Part shown: in pieces, positions 34,655-46,509 of the stretch
How positions within the stretch are numbered: the stretch's first letter is position 1
How the letters are laid out: every line of letters starts with the position of its first letter
Source of the DNA: Euptelea pleiosperma
Lineage: Eukaryota > Streptophyta > Magnoliopsida > Ranunculales > Eupteleaceae
Length of the DNA: 64,000 bases
Assembly (NCBI GenBank): GCA_035048495.1
Contig: CM068545.1
Location: 44,200,450-44,264,449 of the forward strand
Reading direction: 5' to 3'
Translations under genes and position numbers: made by a program
Notes under the pieces: generated by a model
Database searches by the model: none
Told to the model about the DNA's origin: nothing
The model's input: the letters and a program-made list of their open reading frames with translations, nothing else

Positions 34655-37127
34655 GTTATTGACTTTATCACAACCGGACTTCGTAATTTGACTCAATATC
34701 TTCTATTATAATTGTTTTGACACATTTGAAGTGTTGGAACAAGAATCGGGATAGTTGAAATAAGTTTGTTCCATCCGTGCGTCAATGACTCTAATTGGAC
34801 TCAGTTTGGTTGTTACATTCCGAAGCCTATAACTAGTGACTTTTGTGCAACCGGACATCGTAATTTGACTCAAACTCTTCCATTACTATTGTTTCAACAC
34901 ATTTGAAGTGGTTAAGAAAGATTCGGGATAGTCGCAACAATTTTGCTTCATCCGTGCGTCAATGTCTCTATTTGGACTCAGATTGTGTGTTACATTCCGA
35001 AGCCTATAACTAGTGACTTTTTCGCAACCGGACCCTGTAATTTGACTCAAACTCTTCCATTACTATTGTTTCAACACATTTGAAGTGTATGAACAAGATT
35101 TGGGACAGTCGAAAGAAGTTTACTCCATCCGTTCGTCAATGTCTCTAATTGGACTTAATTTGTGTGTTACATTCCTAAGCCTATAATTACTTACTTTTTC
35201 GCAATCGGAATCTGTAATTTGACTCAATATCTTCTATTACAATTGTTTTAACGCATTTGATGTGTTGGAACAAGATTAGGGACTGTCGGAACAAGTTTAC
35301 CCCATTCGTGCGTAAATGACTCCAATTGCACTCAGTTTGTGCGTTACATTCCCAAGCTTATAACTAGTGACTTTTGCACAATCGGACCTCGTAATTTGAC
35401 TCAATATCTTCCATTACAATTGTTTTAACACATTTGAACTGTTGAAAAAAGATTCGGGACAGTCGGAACAAGTTTGCTCCATTCGTTCGTCAATGTCTCT
35501 AATTGGACTCAGTTTGGGTGTTACATTCCTAAGCCTATAATTATTGACTTTTTCGTATCCGGACTTCGTATTTTGGCTCAATATCTTGTATTACAATTGT
35601 TTTAACACATTTGAAGTGTTGAACAAGATTCGGGACTGTCGGAACAAGTTTGCCCCATTCGTGCATCAATGACTCTAATTGGACTCAGTTTGTGCGTTAC
35701 ATTCCTTAGCTTATAACTAGTGACTTTTTCACAACCGGACCTCGTAATTTTACTCAACATCTTCTATTACAATTGTTTTAACACATTTGAAGACTTGGAA
35801 CAAGATTCGGGACAGTCGGAACAAGTTTGCTCCATTCGTGCGTCAATGGCTATAATTGGACTCAGTTTGTGCGTTACACTCCTAAGCTTATAACAAGTGA
35901 CTTTTTCGCAACCGGATCTCGTAATTTGACTCAATCTGTTCCATTGCAATTGTTTCAACACATTTAAAGTCTTGGAACAAGATTCGGGACAATCGAAACA
36001 AGTTTGCTCCATCCGTGCGTCAATGTCTCTAATTGGACTCAGTTTGTTTGTTACATTCCGTAGCCTATAACTAGTGACTTTTGTGCAACCGGACCTCGTA
36101 ATTTGACTCAAACTCTTCTATTACTAATGTTTCAACACATTTGCAGTGTTTTAAAAAGATTCGGGACAGTCGAAACAATTTTGCTCCATCCGTGCGTCAA
36201 TGTCGCTAATTGGACTTAGTTTGTGTGTTACATTCCGAAGCCTATAACTAGTGACTTTTTCGCAACCGGACCCCGTAATTTGACTCAAACTCTTCCATTA
36301 CTATTATTTCAACACATTTGAAGTGTTGGAACAAGATTTAGGACAGTCGGAAGAAGTTTGCTCCATCCGTTCGTCAACGTCTTTAATTGGACTCAATTTG
36401 TTTGTTACATTCCTAGGCCTATAATTACTTACTTTTTCGCAATCGGACTTCGTCATTTGACTCAATATCTTCTATTACAATTGTTTCAACACATTTGAAG
36501 TGTTGGAACAGGATTTGGGACTCAATATCTTCTATTACAATTGTTTCAACACATTTGAAGTGTTGGAACAAGATTTGGGACTGTCGGAACAGGTTTACCG
36601 CATTCGTGCGTCAATGACCCTAATTGGACTCAGTTTGTGCGTTACATTCCCAAGCTTATAACTAGTTTCATTTGCACAACCGGATACCGTAATTTGACTT
36701 AGTATCTTCCATTACAATTGTTTCAACACATTTGAACTGTTGAAAAAAGATTCGGGACAGTCGGAACAAGTTTGCTCCATTCGTTCGTCAATGTCTCTAA
36801 TTGGACTCAGATTGGGTGTTACATTCCTAAGCCTATAATTACTGACTTTTTTGCAACCAGACTTCGTAATTTCACTCAATATCTTCTATTAGAATTGGTT
36901 TAACACATTTGAAGTCTTAGAACAAGATTCGGGACTATAGGAACAAGTTTGTCCCATTCGTGCATCAATGACTCTAATTGGACTCAGTTTGTGCGTCACA
37001 TTCCAAAGCTTATAACTAGTGAGTTTTGCACAACCGGACCTCGTAATTTGACTCAATCTCTTCCATTGTAATTGTTTCAACACATTTGAAGTGTTGGAAC
37101 AAGATTCGGGACAATCGAAACAAGTTT
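34655..37127. repeat. HOR copy, 2473 bp, with the 60-bp duplication
   Basis: Modal unit plus 60 bp (duplication at 36460-36579). It introduces AGAATTGGTTTAAC near 36891, a variant also seen at 39007 and 43947 on both sides of the solo LTR. Confidence 0.88.
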
Positions 37128-39061
37128 GTTACTGACTTTTTCACAACCGGACTTCGTAATTTGACTCAATATCTTCTATTATAATTGTTTTGACACATTT
37201 GAAGTGTTGGAACAAGAATCGGGATAGTTGAAATAAGTTTGTTCCATCCGTGCGTCAATGACTCTAATTGGACTCAGTTTGGTTGTTACATTCCGAAGCC
37301 TATAACTAGTGACTTTTGTGCAACCGGACATCGTAATTTGACTCAAACTCTTCCATTACTATTGTTTCAACACATTTGAAGTGTTTAAGAAAGATTCGGG
37401 ACAGTCGCAACAATTTTGCTTCATCCGTGCGTCAATGTCTCTATTTGGACTCAGTTTGTGTGTTACATTCCGAAGCCTATAACTAGTGACTTTTCGCAAC
37501 CGGACCCTGTAATTTGACTCAAACTCTTCCATTACTATTGTTTCAACACATTTGAAGTGTATGAACAAGATTTGGGACAGTCGAAAGAAGTTTACTCCAT
37601 CCGTTCGTCAATGTCTCTAATTGGACTTAATTTGTGTGTTACATTCCTAAGCCTATAATTACTTACTTTTTCGCAATCGGAATCTGTAATTTGACTCAAT
37701 ATCTTCTATTACAATTGTTTTAACGCATTTGATGTGTTGGAACAAGAGTAGGGACTGTCGGAACAAGTTTACCCCATTCGTGCGTAAATGACTCCAATTG
37801 CACTCAGTTTGTGCGTTACATTCCCAAGCTTATAACTAGTGACTTTTGCACAACCGGACCTCGTAATTTGACTCAATATCTTCCATTACAATTGTTTTAA
37901 CACATTTGAACTGTTGAAAAAAGATTCGGGACAGTCGGAACAAGTTTGCTCCATTCGTTCGTCAATGTCTCTAATTGGACTCAGTTTGGGTGTTACATTC
38001 CTAAGCCTATAATTATTGACTTTTTCATAACCGGACTTCGTATTTTGGCTCAATATCTTGTATTACAATTGTTTTAACACATTTGAAGTGTTGAACAAGA
38101 TTCGGGACTGTCGGAACAAGTTTGCCCCATTCGTGCATCAATGACTCTAATTGGACTCAGTTTGTGCGTTACATTCCTTAGCTTATAACTAGTGACTTTT
38201 TCACAACCGGACCTCGTAATTTTACTCAACATCTTCTATTACAATTGTTTTAACACATTTGAAGACTTGGAACAAGATTCGGGACAGTCGGAACAAGTTT
38301 GCTCCGTTCGTGCGTCAATGGCTATAATTGGACTCAGTTTGTGCGTTACACTCCTAAGCTTATAACAAGTGACTTTTTCGCAACCGGATCTCATAATTTG
38401 ACTCAATCTGTTCCATTGCAATTGTTTCAACACATTTAAAGTCTTGGAACAAGATTCGGGACAATCGAAACAAGTTTGCTCCATCCGTTCGTCAACGTCT
38501 TTAATTGGACTAAATTTGTTTGTTACATTCCTAGGCCTATAATTACTTACTTTTTCGCAATCGGACTTCGTAATTTGACTCAATATCTTCTATTACAATT
38601 GTTTCAACACATTTGAAGTGTTGGAACAAGATTTGGGATTCAATATCTTCTATTACAATTGTTTCAACACATTTGAAGTGTTGGAACAAGATTTGGGACT
38701 GTCGGAACAGGTTTACCGCATTCGTGCGTCAATGACCCTAATTGGACTCAGTTTGTGCGTTCCATTCCCAAGCTTATAACTAGTTTCATTTGCACAACCG
38801 GATACCGTAATTTGACTTAGTATCTTCCATTACAATTGTTTCAACACATTTGAACTGTTGAAAAAAGATTCGGGACAGTCGGAACAAGTTTGCTCCATTC
38901 GTTCGTCAATGTCTCTAATTGGACTCAGATTGGGTGTTACATTCCTAAGCCTATAATTACTGACTTTTTTGCAACCAGACTTCGTAATTTCACTCAATAT
39001 CTTCTATTAGAATTGGTTTAACACATTTGAAGTGTTAGAACAAGATTCGGGACTATAGGAA
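37128..39061. repeat. HOR copy split by the solo LTR, two monomers lost
   Basis: The left part (1934 bp) resumes at 41764-41947 (184 bp): 2118 bp in total, that is 2413 + 60 - 354 - 1. The two-monomer loss is a fusion near 38488, and the 60-bp duplication lies at 38578-38697. Confidence 0.88.
39057..39061. repeat. Target-site duplication AGGAA (left of solo LTR)
   Basis: AGGAA before the TG terminus is repeated at 41759-41763 after the CA terminus; removing the insert restores GGACTATAGGAACAAG. Confidence 0.95.
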
Positions 39062-39349
39062 TGAAAGTAGGATTTTTCCGCGTCGTTGGATCGGAAACCC
39101 TAATCTCAACAATATTTGTAATTATCCGAGATTTATTCCTGCAAAAATTAAGAATTCTAGCACAGTGGAAAGTCGGAGTCGAATCCGCACTCGGGATTAG
39201 TCGGATTAGCGCGATAATGACATAAAATGACGGGAAATTTGCAGAGAATGGAACATAATTTTATTCAAATCAACTTCATTTGATCAAAATTGTCTTTTAC
39301 AGCAAAAATCTGACAAATAATTAAACTAGAAAGCATTTTAATAAGAGAG

Positions 39350-39500
39350 GGAGGTAGAGAGAGAAAGGAAAATCTAAAGAGTCTAGAGAGAGAGAGAGAA
39401 ATAGAGAGATAAAAAGAGAAAGAGAGGGAGAAACCTAGAGAGAGAAAGGGGAAGAATTAGTGAAAAAGATAGAGAGAGAAAGTGAGTGAGAAATCTAGAA
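39350..39500. repeat. GA-rich low-complexity tract in the solo LTR
   Basis: Imperfect (GA)n and AGAGAGAAAG repeats, the counterpart of 14761-14990 in the Athila LTR. Confidence 0.8.
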
Positions 39501-39813
39501 AGAGAAAATGTAGATGGAGATCACCTTTTTGCACCTTACCATCGAGTTGCACGGACTAGGGCTGGTTTCACCAAGGGAGGAGATGTACGATGGTGTGGTG
39601 TTGTGCAAGTATGCAAGGATGCTGATCGTGGTTCGCCTTGACGTCGTGGCAGGCTGGTAGTGGGTTTGATTACACCACGTGGAGGTGTATTGCCAAACGT
39701 GAAGGATCGGAGGAAAATACATGGGTGTTGTGGTTCAAGTGAATGCAACACCCATGTTTGAGGTGGTAGCAGTGCAGTAGGTGACCAGCAGGTAGGATAT
39801 GGGGTGGTGAAGA

Positions 39814-40039
39814 GTTGCTGGTGCGCTCCACAGTCACGAAGTGAGGTGCTCACGGGCTACACCTCGTGAAGGAGAAGAGGAGAGTGGAGAAAATGCACGT
39901 TGGTGGTGCGTTGTTGATGTGGAAGACGGTGTGAACAGCAAGACGTGGTGGATTGCTGGGTGAAGAACGGGTTGCTGATGCGCTCCACAGCTACGAAGTG
40001 AAGTGCTCACGGGCTACACCTCGTGAAGGAGAAGAGGAG
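39814..40039. repeat. 69-bp direct repeat pair inside the solo LTR
   Basis: A 69-bp segment starting GTTGCTG and ending GAAGAGGAG at 39814-39882 is repeated at 39971-40039 with only a few mismatches, at a 157-bp step. It is a partial internal tandem duplication of the LTR. Confidence 0.85.
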
Positions 40040-40068
40040 GGCGGAAATCCGGCTTAAATGGAGGTCAC

Positions 40069-40091
40069 CGGAGTTGCATGTTGCAACTCCG
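40069..40091. other. Solo-LTR hairpin 1
   Basis: CGGAGTTGCA, loop TGT, TGCAACTCCG: perfect 10-bp stem. Confidence 0.85.
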
Positions 40092-40212
40092 ATACAAGGA
40101 GGATTCTCTTCGGCTTGTTAGCAGGCGGAGGTGGAACCAGACGGCTGGAGGCGCACCTGCAAGTTGCAGGTGTAACAGTGGTGGCCAAGGGTGGACGATC
40201 GCACAGCAGGTG

Positions 40213-40239
40213 GCCGGAGTTGCAGGCGGCAACTCCGGC
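40213..40239. other. Solo-LTR hairpin 2
   Basis: GCCGGAGTTGC, loop AGGCG, GCAACTCCGGC: perfect 11-bp stem. Confidence 0.85.
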
Positions 40240-40390
40240 GATTGCAGGTTTAAAGAAGATGAAGAAGAGGAAGGGCACGAAGCAGAAGAAGAAGAAGAAG
40301 AAGAAGAAAAAGGAGAAAGAGAAGAGGAAGAAGAAGGATAGGCGGAGAGGAGGAGAAGGATGTGCTGGCGGTGGTGCGTGAAGATGACGA

Positions 40391-40415
40391 CCGGAGTTGC
40401 TGTCTGCAACTCCGG
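40391..40415. other. Solo-LTR hairpin 3
   Basis: CCGGAGTTGC, loop TGTCT, GCAACTCCGG: perfect 10-bp stem. Confidence 0.85.
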
Positions 40416-40543
40416 CGACGTTGCAAAAGAAGAAGAAGACGAAGAAGAAGAAGAGGAGGAGGAAGAGGAGAAGAAGAAGAAGAAGAAGAAGAAGAAAACG
40501 AAGAGGAAGAAGAAGGATAGGAGGAGAGGGGGAGGACCAGATG

Positions 40544-40570
40544 GCCGGAGTTGCTGCCTGCAACTCCGGC
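40544..40570. other. Solo-LTR hairpin 4
   Basis: GCCGGAGTTGC, loop TGCCT, GCAACTCCGGC: perfect 11-bp stem. Confidence 0.85.
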
Positions 40571-40719
40571 GAAGATGGAGGAGGAAGAAGAAGAAGAAGA
40601 AGAAGAAAAGAAAAAGAAACGTCCACCGGTGGAGGGCGAACGTGGGGGGGATTGAAAGGGGGGAAGAGAGGAAAAGATAGGAGGGGGATTAGGGTTCGAA
40701 CGAACCCCTATCCTTCTCC

Positions 40720-40726
40720 TTTTAAA
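40720..40726 (-). promoter_or_regulatory. Putative TATA-like element in the solo LTR
   Basis: The minus strand reads CTTTAAAAGG, about 1.03 kb from the sense 5' end of the LTR, near the position of CTATAAAAG in the other LTR. Weaker than a canonical TATA box. Confidence 0.35.
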
Positions 40727-41947
40727 GCTTCCCTATTTCCTTTAATGGAAATAGGGGATTTTTTGAATAAAAAAAATAAGAAAAATAATTTTTAAATTTT
40801 TTAAAAATAAGAAAAGTAAAAACCTACTTTTCTATGGGGAATCTTCCCATTTAGTGGACCCCCCATTTTTTAATTAAAATTATTTTGAAATTCACGGGGT
40901 CCACTAACTGGTCGGACAGCGGGTCGATGATGATGGGCCCGGCTATTGGCCCACATGGACTGATGATGTCCATCGTCTCACAAGATGATGTGACAGGCAT
41001 TCTGATGGCGATCGGATGGATGGTGACTTGATTGGGACCCAGATTGGTAGATCGACGGATCTAGAGAGATCCAACGGTCCGATTGAAGATCCAACGGTCA
41101 GAAAGCTAAGGGAGATGAGATAGAGCCGAAGGGTAGGAGTTCTGGGGTTAAGTCAGTAGATTCGAGGATCGAGAGATGAAGAGAGAGAGAGAATAAGAAG
41201 AGATGAGATAAAAAGTATCAAAAAAATGGAAAAAAGCACTGGCGGAGGGTCTGGAACCCTGGTCTTCACTGTGACCATCCTCACGCTTCTCCAGTAAAGT
41301 CGACTATCATTCCTTGCTGACTCATGTGGCTTTAAACGCTTTGGTCCGTCTCTTGGTCATTGGCTCTCCTGCTCTCTTCGTTCTTTGGGCCGGCTTTTTG
41401 GTCCTCTTATTCAGCCCATATTTGGCCCATATCTTCTAGTTATAGCATGTGGGCTTGTTAAGCTTTGATAATGGGCTTTCATGATCGATTTGGGCCCACA
41501 AGTCTCGAGAACCGTCCCATCGGGGTTTCCTGCGATAGAAGAAGCACGTAATGAGACTTTATCAGAACGGCTTAATATTTAGACTTCCGAAAATGTGTTT
41601 AATGCATGCAAATATACCATTTCGTCCAGAAAAGTGTGTTCTACGCAACAGAAGAGACTCTTACGTAGAAAAGTAGGTAAATAGAGTATTTTACGTAGGA
41701 GAATGCAATAACGCTAAAAGGATAATTGCTTAAAATAAGCACTTTTGAGCGAATATCAAGGAACAAGTTTGTCCCATTCGTGCATCAATGACTCTAATTG
41801 GACTCAGTTTGTGCGTCACATTCCAAAGCTTATAACTAGTGAGTTTTGCACAACCGGACCTCGTAATTTGACTCAATCTCTTCCATTGTAATTGTTTCAA
41901 CACATTTGAAGTGTTGGAACAAGATTGGGGACAATCGGAACAAGTTT

Positions 41948-44183
41948 GCTATTGACTTTTTCACAACCGGACTTCGTTATTTGACTCAATATCTTCTATA
42001 ATAATTGTTTTAACACATTTGAAGTGTTGGAACAAGAATCGGGACAGTTGAAACAAGTTTGTTCCATCCGTGGGTCAATGACTCTAATTGGACTCAGTTT
42101 GGTTGTTACATTCCGAAGCCTATAACTAGTGACTTTTGTGCAACCGGACATCGTATTTTGACTCAAACTCTTCCATTACTATTGTTTCAACACATTTGAA
42201 GTGTATGAACAAGATTTTGGACAGTTGAAAGAAGTTTGCTCCATCCGTTCGTCAATGTCTCTAATTGGACTTAATTTGTGTGTTACATTCCTAAGCCTAT
42301 AATTACTTACTTTTTCGCAATCGGAATCTGTAATTTGACTCAATATCTTCTATTACAATTGTTTTAACGCATTTGATGTGTTGGAACAAGATTAGGGACT
42401 GTCGAAACAAGTTTACCCCATTCGTGCGTAAATGACTCCAATTGCACTCAGTTTGTGCGTTACATTCCCAAGCTTATAACTAGTGACTTTTGCACAACCG
42501 GACCTCGTAATTTGACTCAATATCTTCCATTACAATTGTTTTAACACATTTGAACTGTTGAAAAAAGATTCGGGACAGTCGGAACAAGTTTGCTCCATTC
42601 GTTCGTCAATGTCTCTAATTGGACTCAGTTTGGGTGTTACATTCCTAAGCCTATAATTACTGACTTTTTCGTAACCGGACTTCGTATTTTGGCTCAATAT
42701 CTTGTATTACAATTGTTTTAACACATTTGAAGTGTTGAACAAGATTCGGGACTGTCGGAACAAGTTTGCCCCATTCGTGCGTCAATGACTCTAATTGGAC
42801 TCAGTTTGTGCGTTACATTCCTTAGCTTATAACTAGTGACTTTTTCACAACCGGACCTCGTAATTTGACTCAATATCTTCTATTACAATTGTTTTAACAC
42901 ATTTGAAGACTTGGAACAAGATTCGGGACAGTCGGAACAAGTTTGCTCCGTTCGTGCGTCAATGGCTATAATTGGACTCAGTTTGTGCGTTACACTCCTA
43001 AGCTTATAACAAGTGACTTTTTCGCAACCGGATCTCGTAATTTGACTCAATCTGTTCCATTGCAATTGTTTCAACACATTTAAAGTCTTGGAACAAGATT
43101 CGGGACAATCGAAACAAGTTTGCTCCATCCGTGCGTCAATGTCTCTAATTGGACTCAGTTTGTTTGTTACATTCCGAAGCCTATAACTAGTGACTTTTGT
43201 GCAACCGGACCTTGTAATTTGACTCAAACTGTTCCATTACTAATGTTTCAACACATTTGCAGTGTATGAAAAAGATTCGGGACAGTCCAAACAATTTTGC
43301 TCCATCCGTGCGTCAATGTCGCTAATTGGACTCAGTTTGTGTGTCACATTCCGAAGCCTATAACTAGTGACTTTTTCGCAACCGGACCCCGTAATTTGAC
43401 TCAAACTCTTCCATCACTATTATTTCAACACATTTGAAGTGTTGGAACAAGATTTAGGACAGTCGGAAGAAGTTTGCTCCATCCGTTCGTCAACGTCTTT
43501 AATTGGACTCAATTTGTTTGTTACATTCCTAAGCCTATAATTACTTACTTTTTCGCAATCGGACTTCGTAATTTGACTCAATATCTTCTATTACAATTGT
43601 TTCAACACATTTGAAGTGTTGGAACAAGATTCGGGACTGTCGGAACAGGTTTACCGCATTCGTGCGTCAATGACCCTAATTGGACTCAGTTTGTGCGTTA
43701 CATTCCCAAGCTTATAACTAGTTTCATTTGCACAACTGGATCTCGTAATTTGACTTAGTATCTTCCATTACAATTGTTTCAACACATTTGAACTGTTGAA
43801 AAAAGATTCGGGACAGTCGGATCAAGTTTGCTCCATTCGTTCGTCAATGTCTCCAATTGGACTCAGATTGGGTGTTACATTCCTAAGCGTATAATTACTG
43901 ACTTTTTCGCAACCTGACTTCGTAATTTCACTCAATATCTTCTATTAGAATTGGTTTAACACATTTGAAGTGTTAGAACAAGATTCGGGACTATAGGAAC
44001 AAGTTTGTCCCATTCGTGCATCAATGACTCTAATTGGACTCAGTTTGTGCGTCACATTCCAAAGCTTATAACTAGTGAGTTTTGCACAACCGGACCTCAT
44101 AATTTGACTCAATCTCTTCCATTGTAATTGTTTCAACACATTTGAAGTGTTGGAACAAGATTCGGGACAATCGGAACAAGTTT
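41948..44183. repeat. HOR copy, 2236 bp, one monomer lost
   Basis: 2413 - 177 = 2236. The missing monomer is at a fusion near 42181-42210, where the ending normally followed by TTTGAGAAAG passes straight to ATGAACAAG. No 60-bp duplication. Confidence 0.87.
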
Positions 44184-46509
44184 GCTATTGACTTTTTCAC
44201 AACTGGACTTCGTTATTTGACTCAATATCTTCTATTATAATTGTTTTAACACATTTGAAGTGTTGGAACAAGATTCGGGACTGTCGGAACAGGTTTACCG
44301 CATTCGTGCGTCAATGACCCTAATAGGACTCAGTTTGTGCGTTACATTCCCAAGCTTATAACTAGTTTCATTTGCACAACCGGATCTCGTAATTTGACTT
44401 AGTTTGTGCGTTACACTCCTAAGCTTATAACAAGTGACTTTTTCGCAACCGGATCTCGTAATTTGACTCAATCTGTTCCATTGCAATTGTTTCAACACAT
44501 TTAAAGTCTTGGAACAAGATTCGGGACAATCGAAACAAGTTTGCTCCATCCGTGCGTCAATGTCTCTAATTGGACTCAGTTTGTTTGTTACATTCCGAAG
44601 CCTATAACTAGTGACGTTTGTGCAACCAGACATCGTAATTTGACTCAAGCTCTTCCATTACTATTGTTTCAACACATTTGAAGTGTTTGAGAAAGATTCG
44701 GGACAGTCGCAACAATTTTGCTCCATCCGTGCGTCAATGTCTCTATTTGGACTCAGTTTGTGTGTTACATTCCGAAGCCTATAACTAGTGACTTTTTCGC
44801 AACCGGACCCTGTAATTTTACTCAAACTCTTCCATTACTATTGTTTCAACATATTTGAATTGTACGAACAAGATTTGGGACAGTCGAAAGAAGTTTGCTC
44901 CATCCGTTCGTCAATGTCTCTAATTGGACTTAATTTGTGTGTTACATTCCTAAGCCTATAATTACTTACTTTTTCGCAATCGGAATCTGTAATTTGACTC
45001 AATATCTTCTATTACAATTGTTTTAACGCATTTGATGTGTTGGAACAAGATTAGGGACTGTTGGAACAAGTTTACCCCATTCGTGCGTAAATGACTCCAA
45101 TTGCACTCAGTTTGTGCATTACGTTCCCAAGCTTATAACTAGTGACTTTTGCACAACCGGACCTCGTAATTTGACTCAATATCTTCCATTACAATTGTTT
45201 TAACACATTTGAACTGTTGAAAAAAGATTCGGGACAGTCGGAACAAGTTTGCTCCATTCGTTCGTCAATGTCTCTAATTGGACTCAGTTTGTGCGTTACA
45301 TTCCTTAGCTTATAACTAGTGACTTTTTCACAACCGGACCTCGTAATTTGACTCAATATCTTCTATTACAATTGTTTTAACACATTTGAAGACTTGGAAC
45401 AAGATTCGGGACAGTCAGAACAAGTTTGCTCCGTTCGTGTGTCAATGCCTATAATTGGACTCAGTTTGTGCGTTACACTCCTAAGCTTATAACAAGTGAC
45501 TTTTTCGCAACCGGATCTCGTAATTTGACTCAATCTGTTCCATTGCAATTGTTTCAACACATTTAAAGTCTTGGAACAAGATTCGGGACAATCGAAACAA
45601 GTTTGCTCCATCCGTGCGTCAATGTCTCTAATTGGACTCAGTTTGTTTGTTACATTCCGAAGCCTATAACTAGTGACTTTTGTGCAACCAGACATCGTAA
45701 TTTGACTCAAACTCTTCCATTACTATTGTTTCAACACATTTGAAGTGTTTGAGAAAGATTCGGGACAGTCGCAACAATTTTGCTCCATCCGTGCGTCAAT
45801 GTCTCTATTTGGACTCAGTTTGTGTGTTACATTCCGAAGCCTATAACTAGTGACTTTTTCGCAACCGGACCCTGTAATTTGACTCAAACTCTTCCATTAC
45901 TATTGTTTCAACACATTTGAAGTGTATGAACAAGATTTGGGACAGTCGAAAGAAGTTTGCTCCATCCGTTCGTCAATGTCTCTAATTGGACTCAATTTGT
46001 TTGTTACATTCGTAAGCCTATAATTACTTAATATCTTCTATTACAATTTGTTTGGACGCAATCGGAATCTGTAATTTGACTCAATATCTTCTATTACAAT
46101 TGGTTTAACGCATTTGATGTGTTGGAACAAGATTCGGGACTGTCGGAACAAGTTTGCTCCATTCGTTCGTCAATGTCTCTAATTGGACTCAGATTGGGTG
46201 TTACATTCCTAAGCCTATAATTACTGACTTTTTCGCAACCAGACTTCGTAATTTCACTCAATATCTTCTATTAGAATTGTTTTTACACATTTGAAGTGTT
46301 AGAACAAGATTCGGGACTATAGGAACAAATTTGTCCCATTCGTGCATCAATGACTCTAATTGGACTCAGTTTGTGCGTCACATTCCAAAGCTTATAACTA
46401 GTGAGTTTTGCACAACCGGACCTCGTAATTTGACTCAATCTCTTCCATTGCAATTGTTTCAACAAATTTGAAGAGTTGGAACAAGATTCGGGACAATCGG
46501 AACAAGTTT
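44184..46509. repeat. Rearranged HOR, 2326 bp, first sub-unit of super-unit 1
   Basis: Contains two copies of the same monomer group about 1062 bp (6 monomers) apart, around 44440-44650 and 45505-45715, joined by fusions near 44275 and 44400. It ends with the 20-bp templated insertion (46030-46057) that marks all later 2254-bp sub-units. Confidence 0.8.
46030..46057. repeat. 20-bp templated insertion in a monomer
   Basis: CTTACTTTTTCGCAATC is replaced by a longer stretch beginning AATATCTTCTATTACAATT, which copies a segment found about 50 bp further on in the same monomer. The same insertion is at 51337, 56644 and 60954, so it is inherited by all four super-units. Confidence 0.85.

Larger units (their letters stand above)
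27346..39061. repeat. Middle 177-bp satellite array
   Basis: Same monomer and orientation as the left array and continuous in HOR phase with it once the Athila element is removed. HOR lengths vary here (2290, 2406, 2473, 2473 and 2118 bp), explained by whole-monomer losses and a 60-bp duplication. No gene is visible. Confidence 0.95.
40256..40621. repeat. (GAA)n purine tracts between the hairpins
   Basis: Three purine runs, about 40256-40340, 40424-40517 and 40578-40621, made mostly of GAA/AAG units on the plus strand. They separate or follow hairpins 2, 3 and 4, giving an alternating hairpin and purine-tract layout. Confidence 0.8.
39062..41758 (-). mobile_element. Solo LTR of a related Athila subfamily, 2697 bp
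   Basis: Begins TGAAAGTAGGATTTTTCCGC and ends GCGAATATCA, very like the ends of the Athila LTR at 14345-17722, and is flanked by a 5-bp duplication, with no internal region or second LTR. This is the product expected from recombination between the two LTRs of a full element. The terminal 200 bp are alignable with the other LTR but differ at many positions, so it is a different, older or parallel subfamily. By homology the sense strand is minus. Frames of up to 190 codons in it come from GAA/CTT low-complexity tracts and are not called as genes. Confidence 0.93.

Noticed and set aside
40054..40795. ORFs of up to 190 codons in the solo LTR
   Set aside because: The products are Leu/Phe-rich or Lys/Glu-rich runs made by (GAA)n tracts read in different frames; no protein family is visible.
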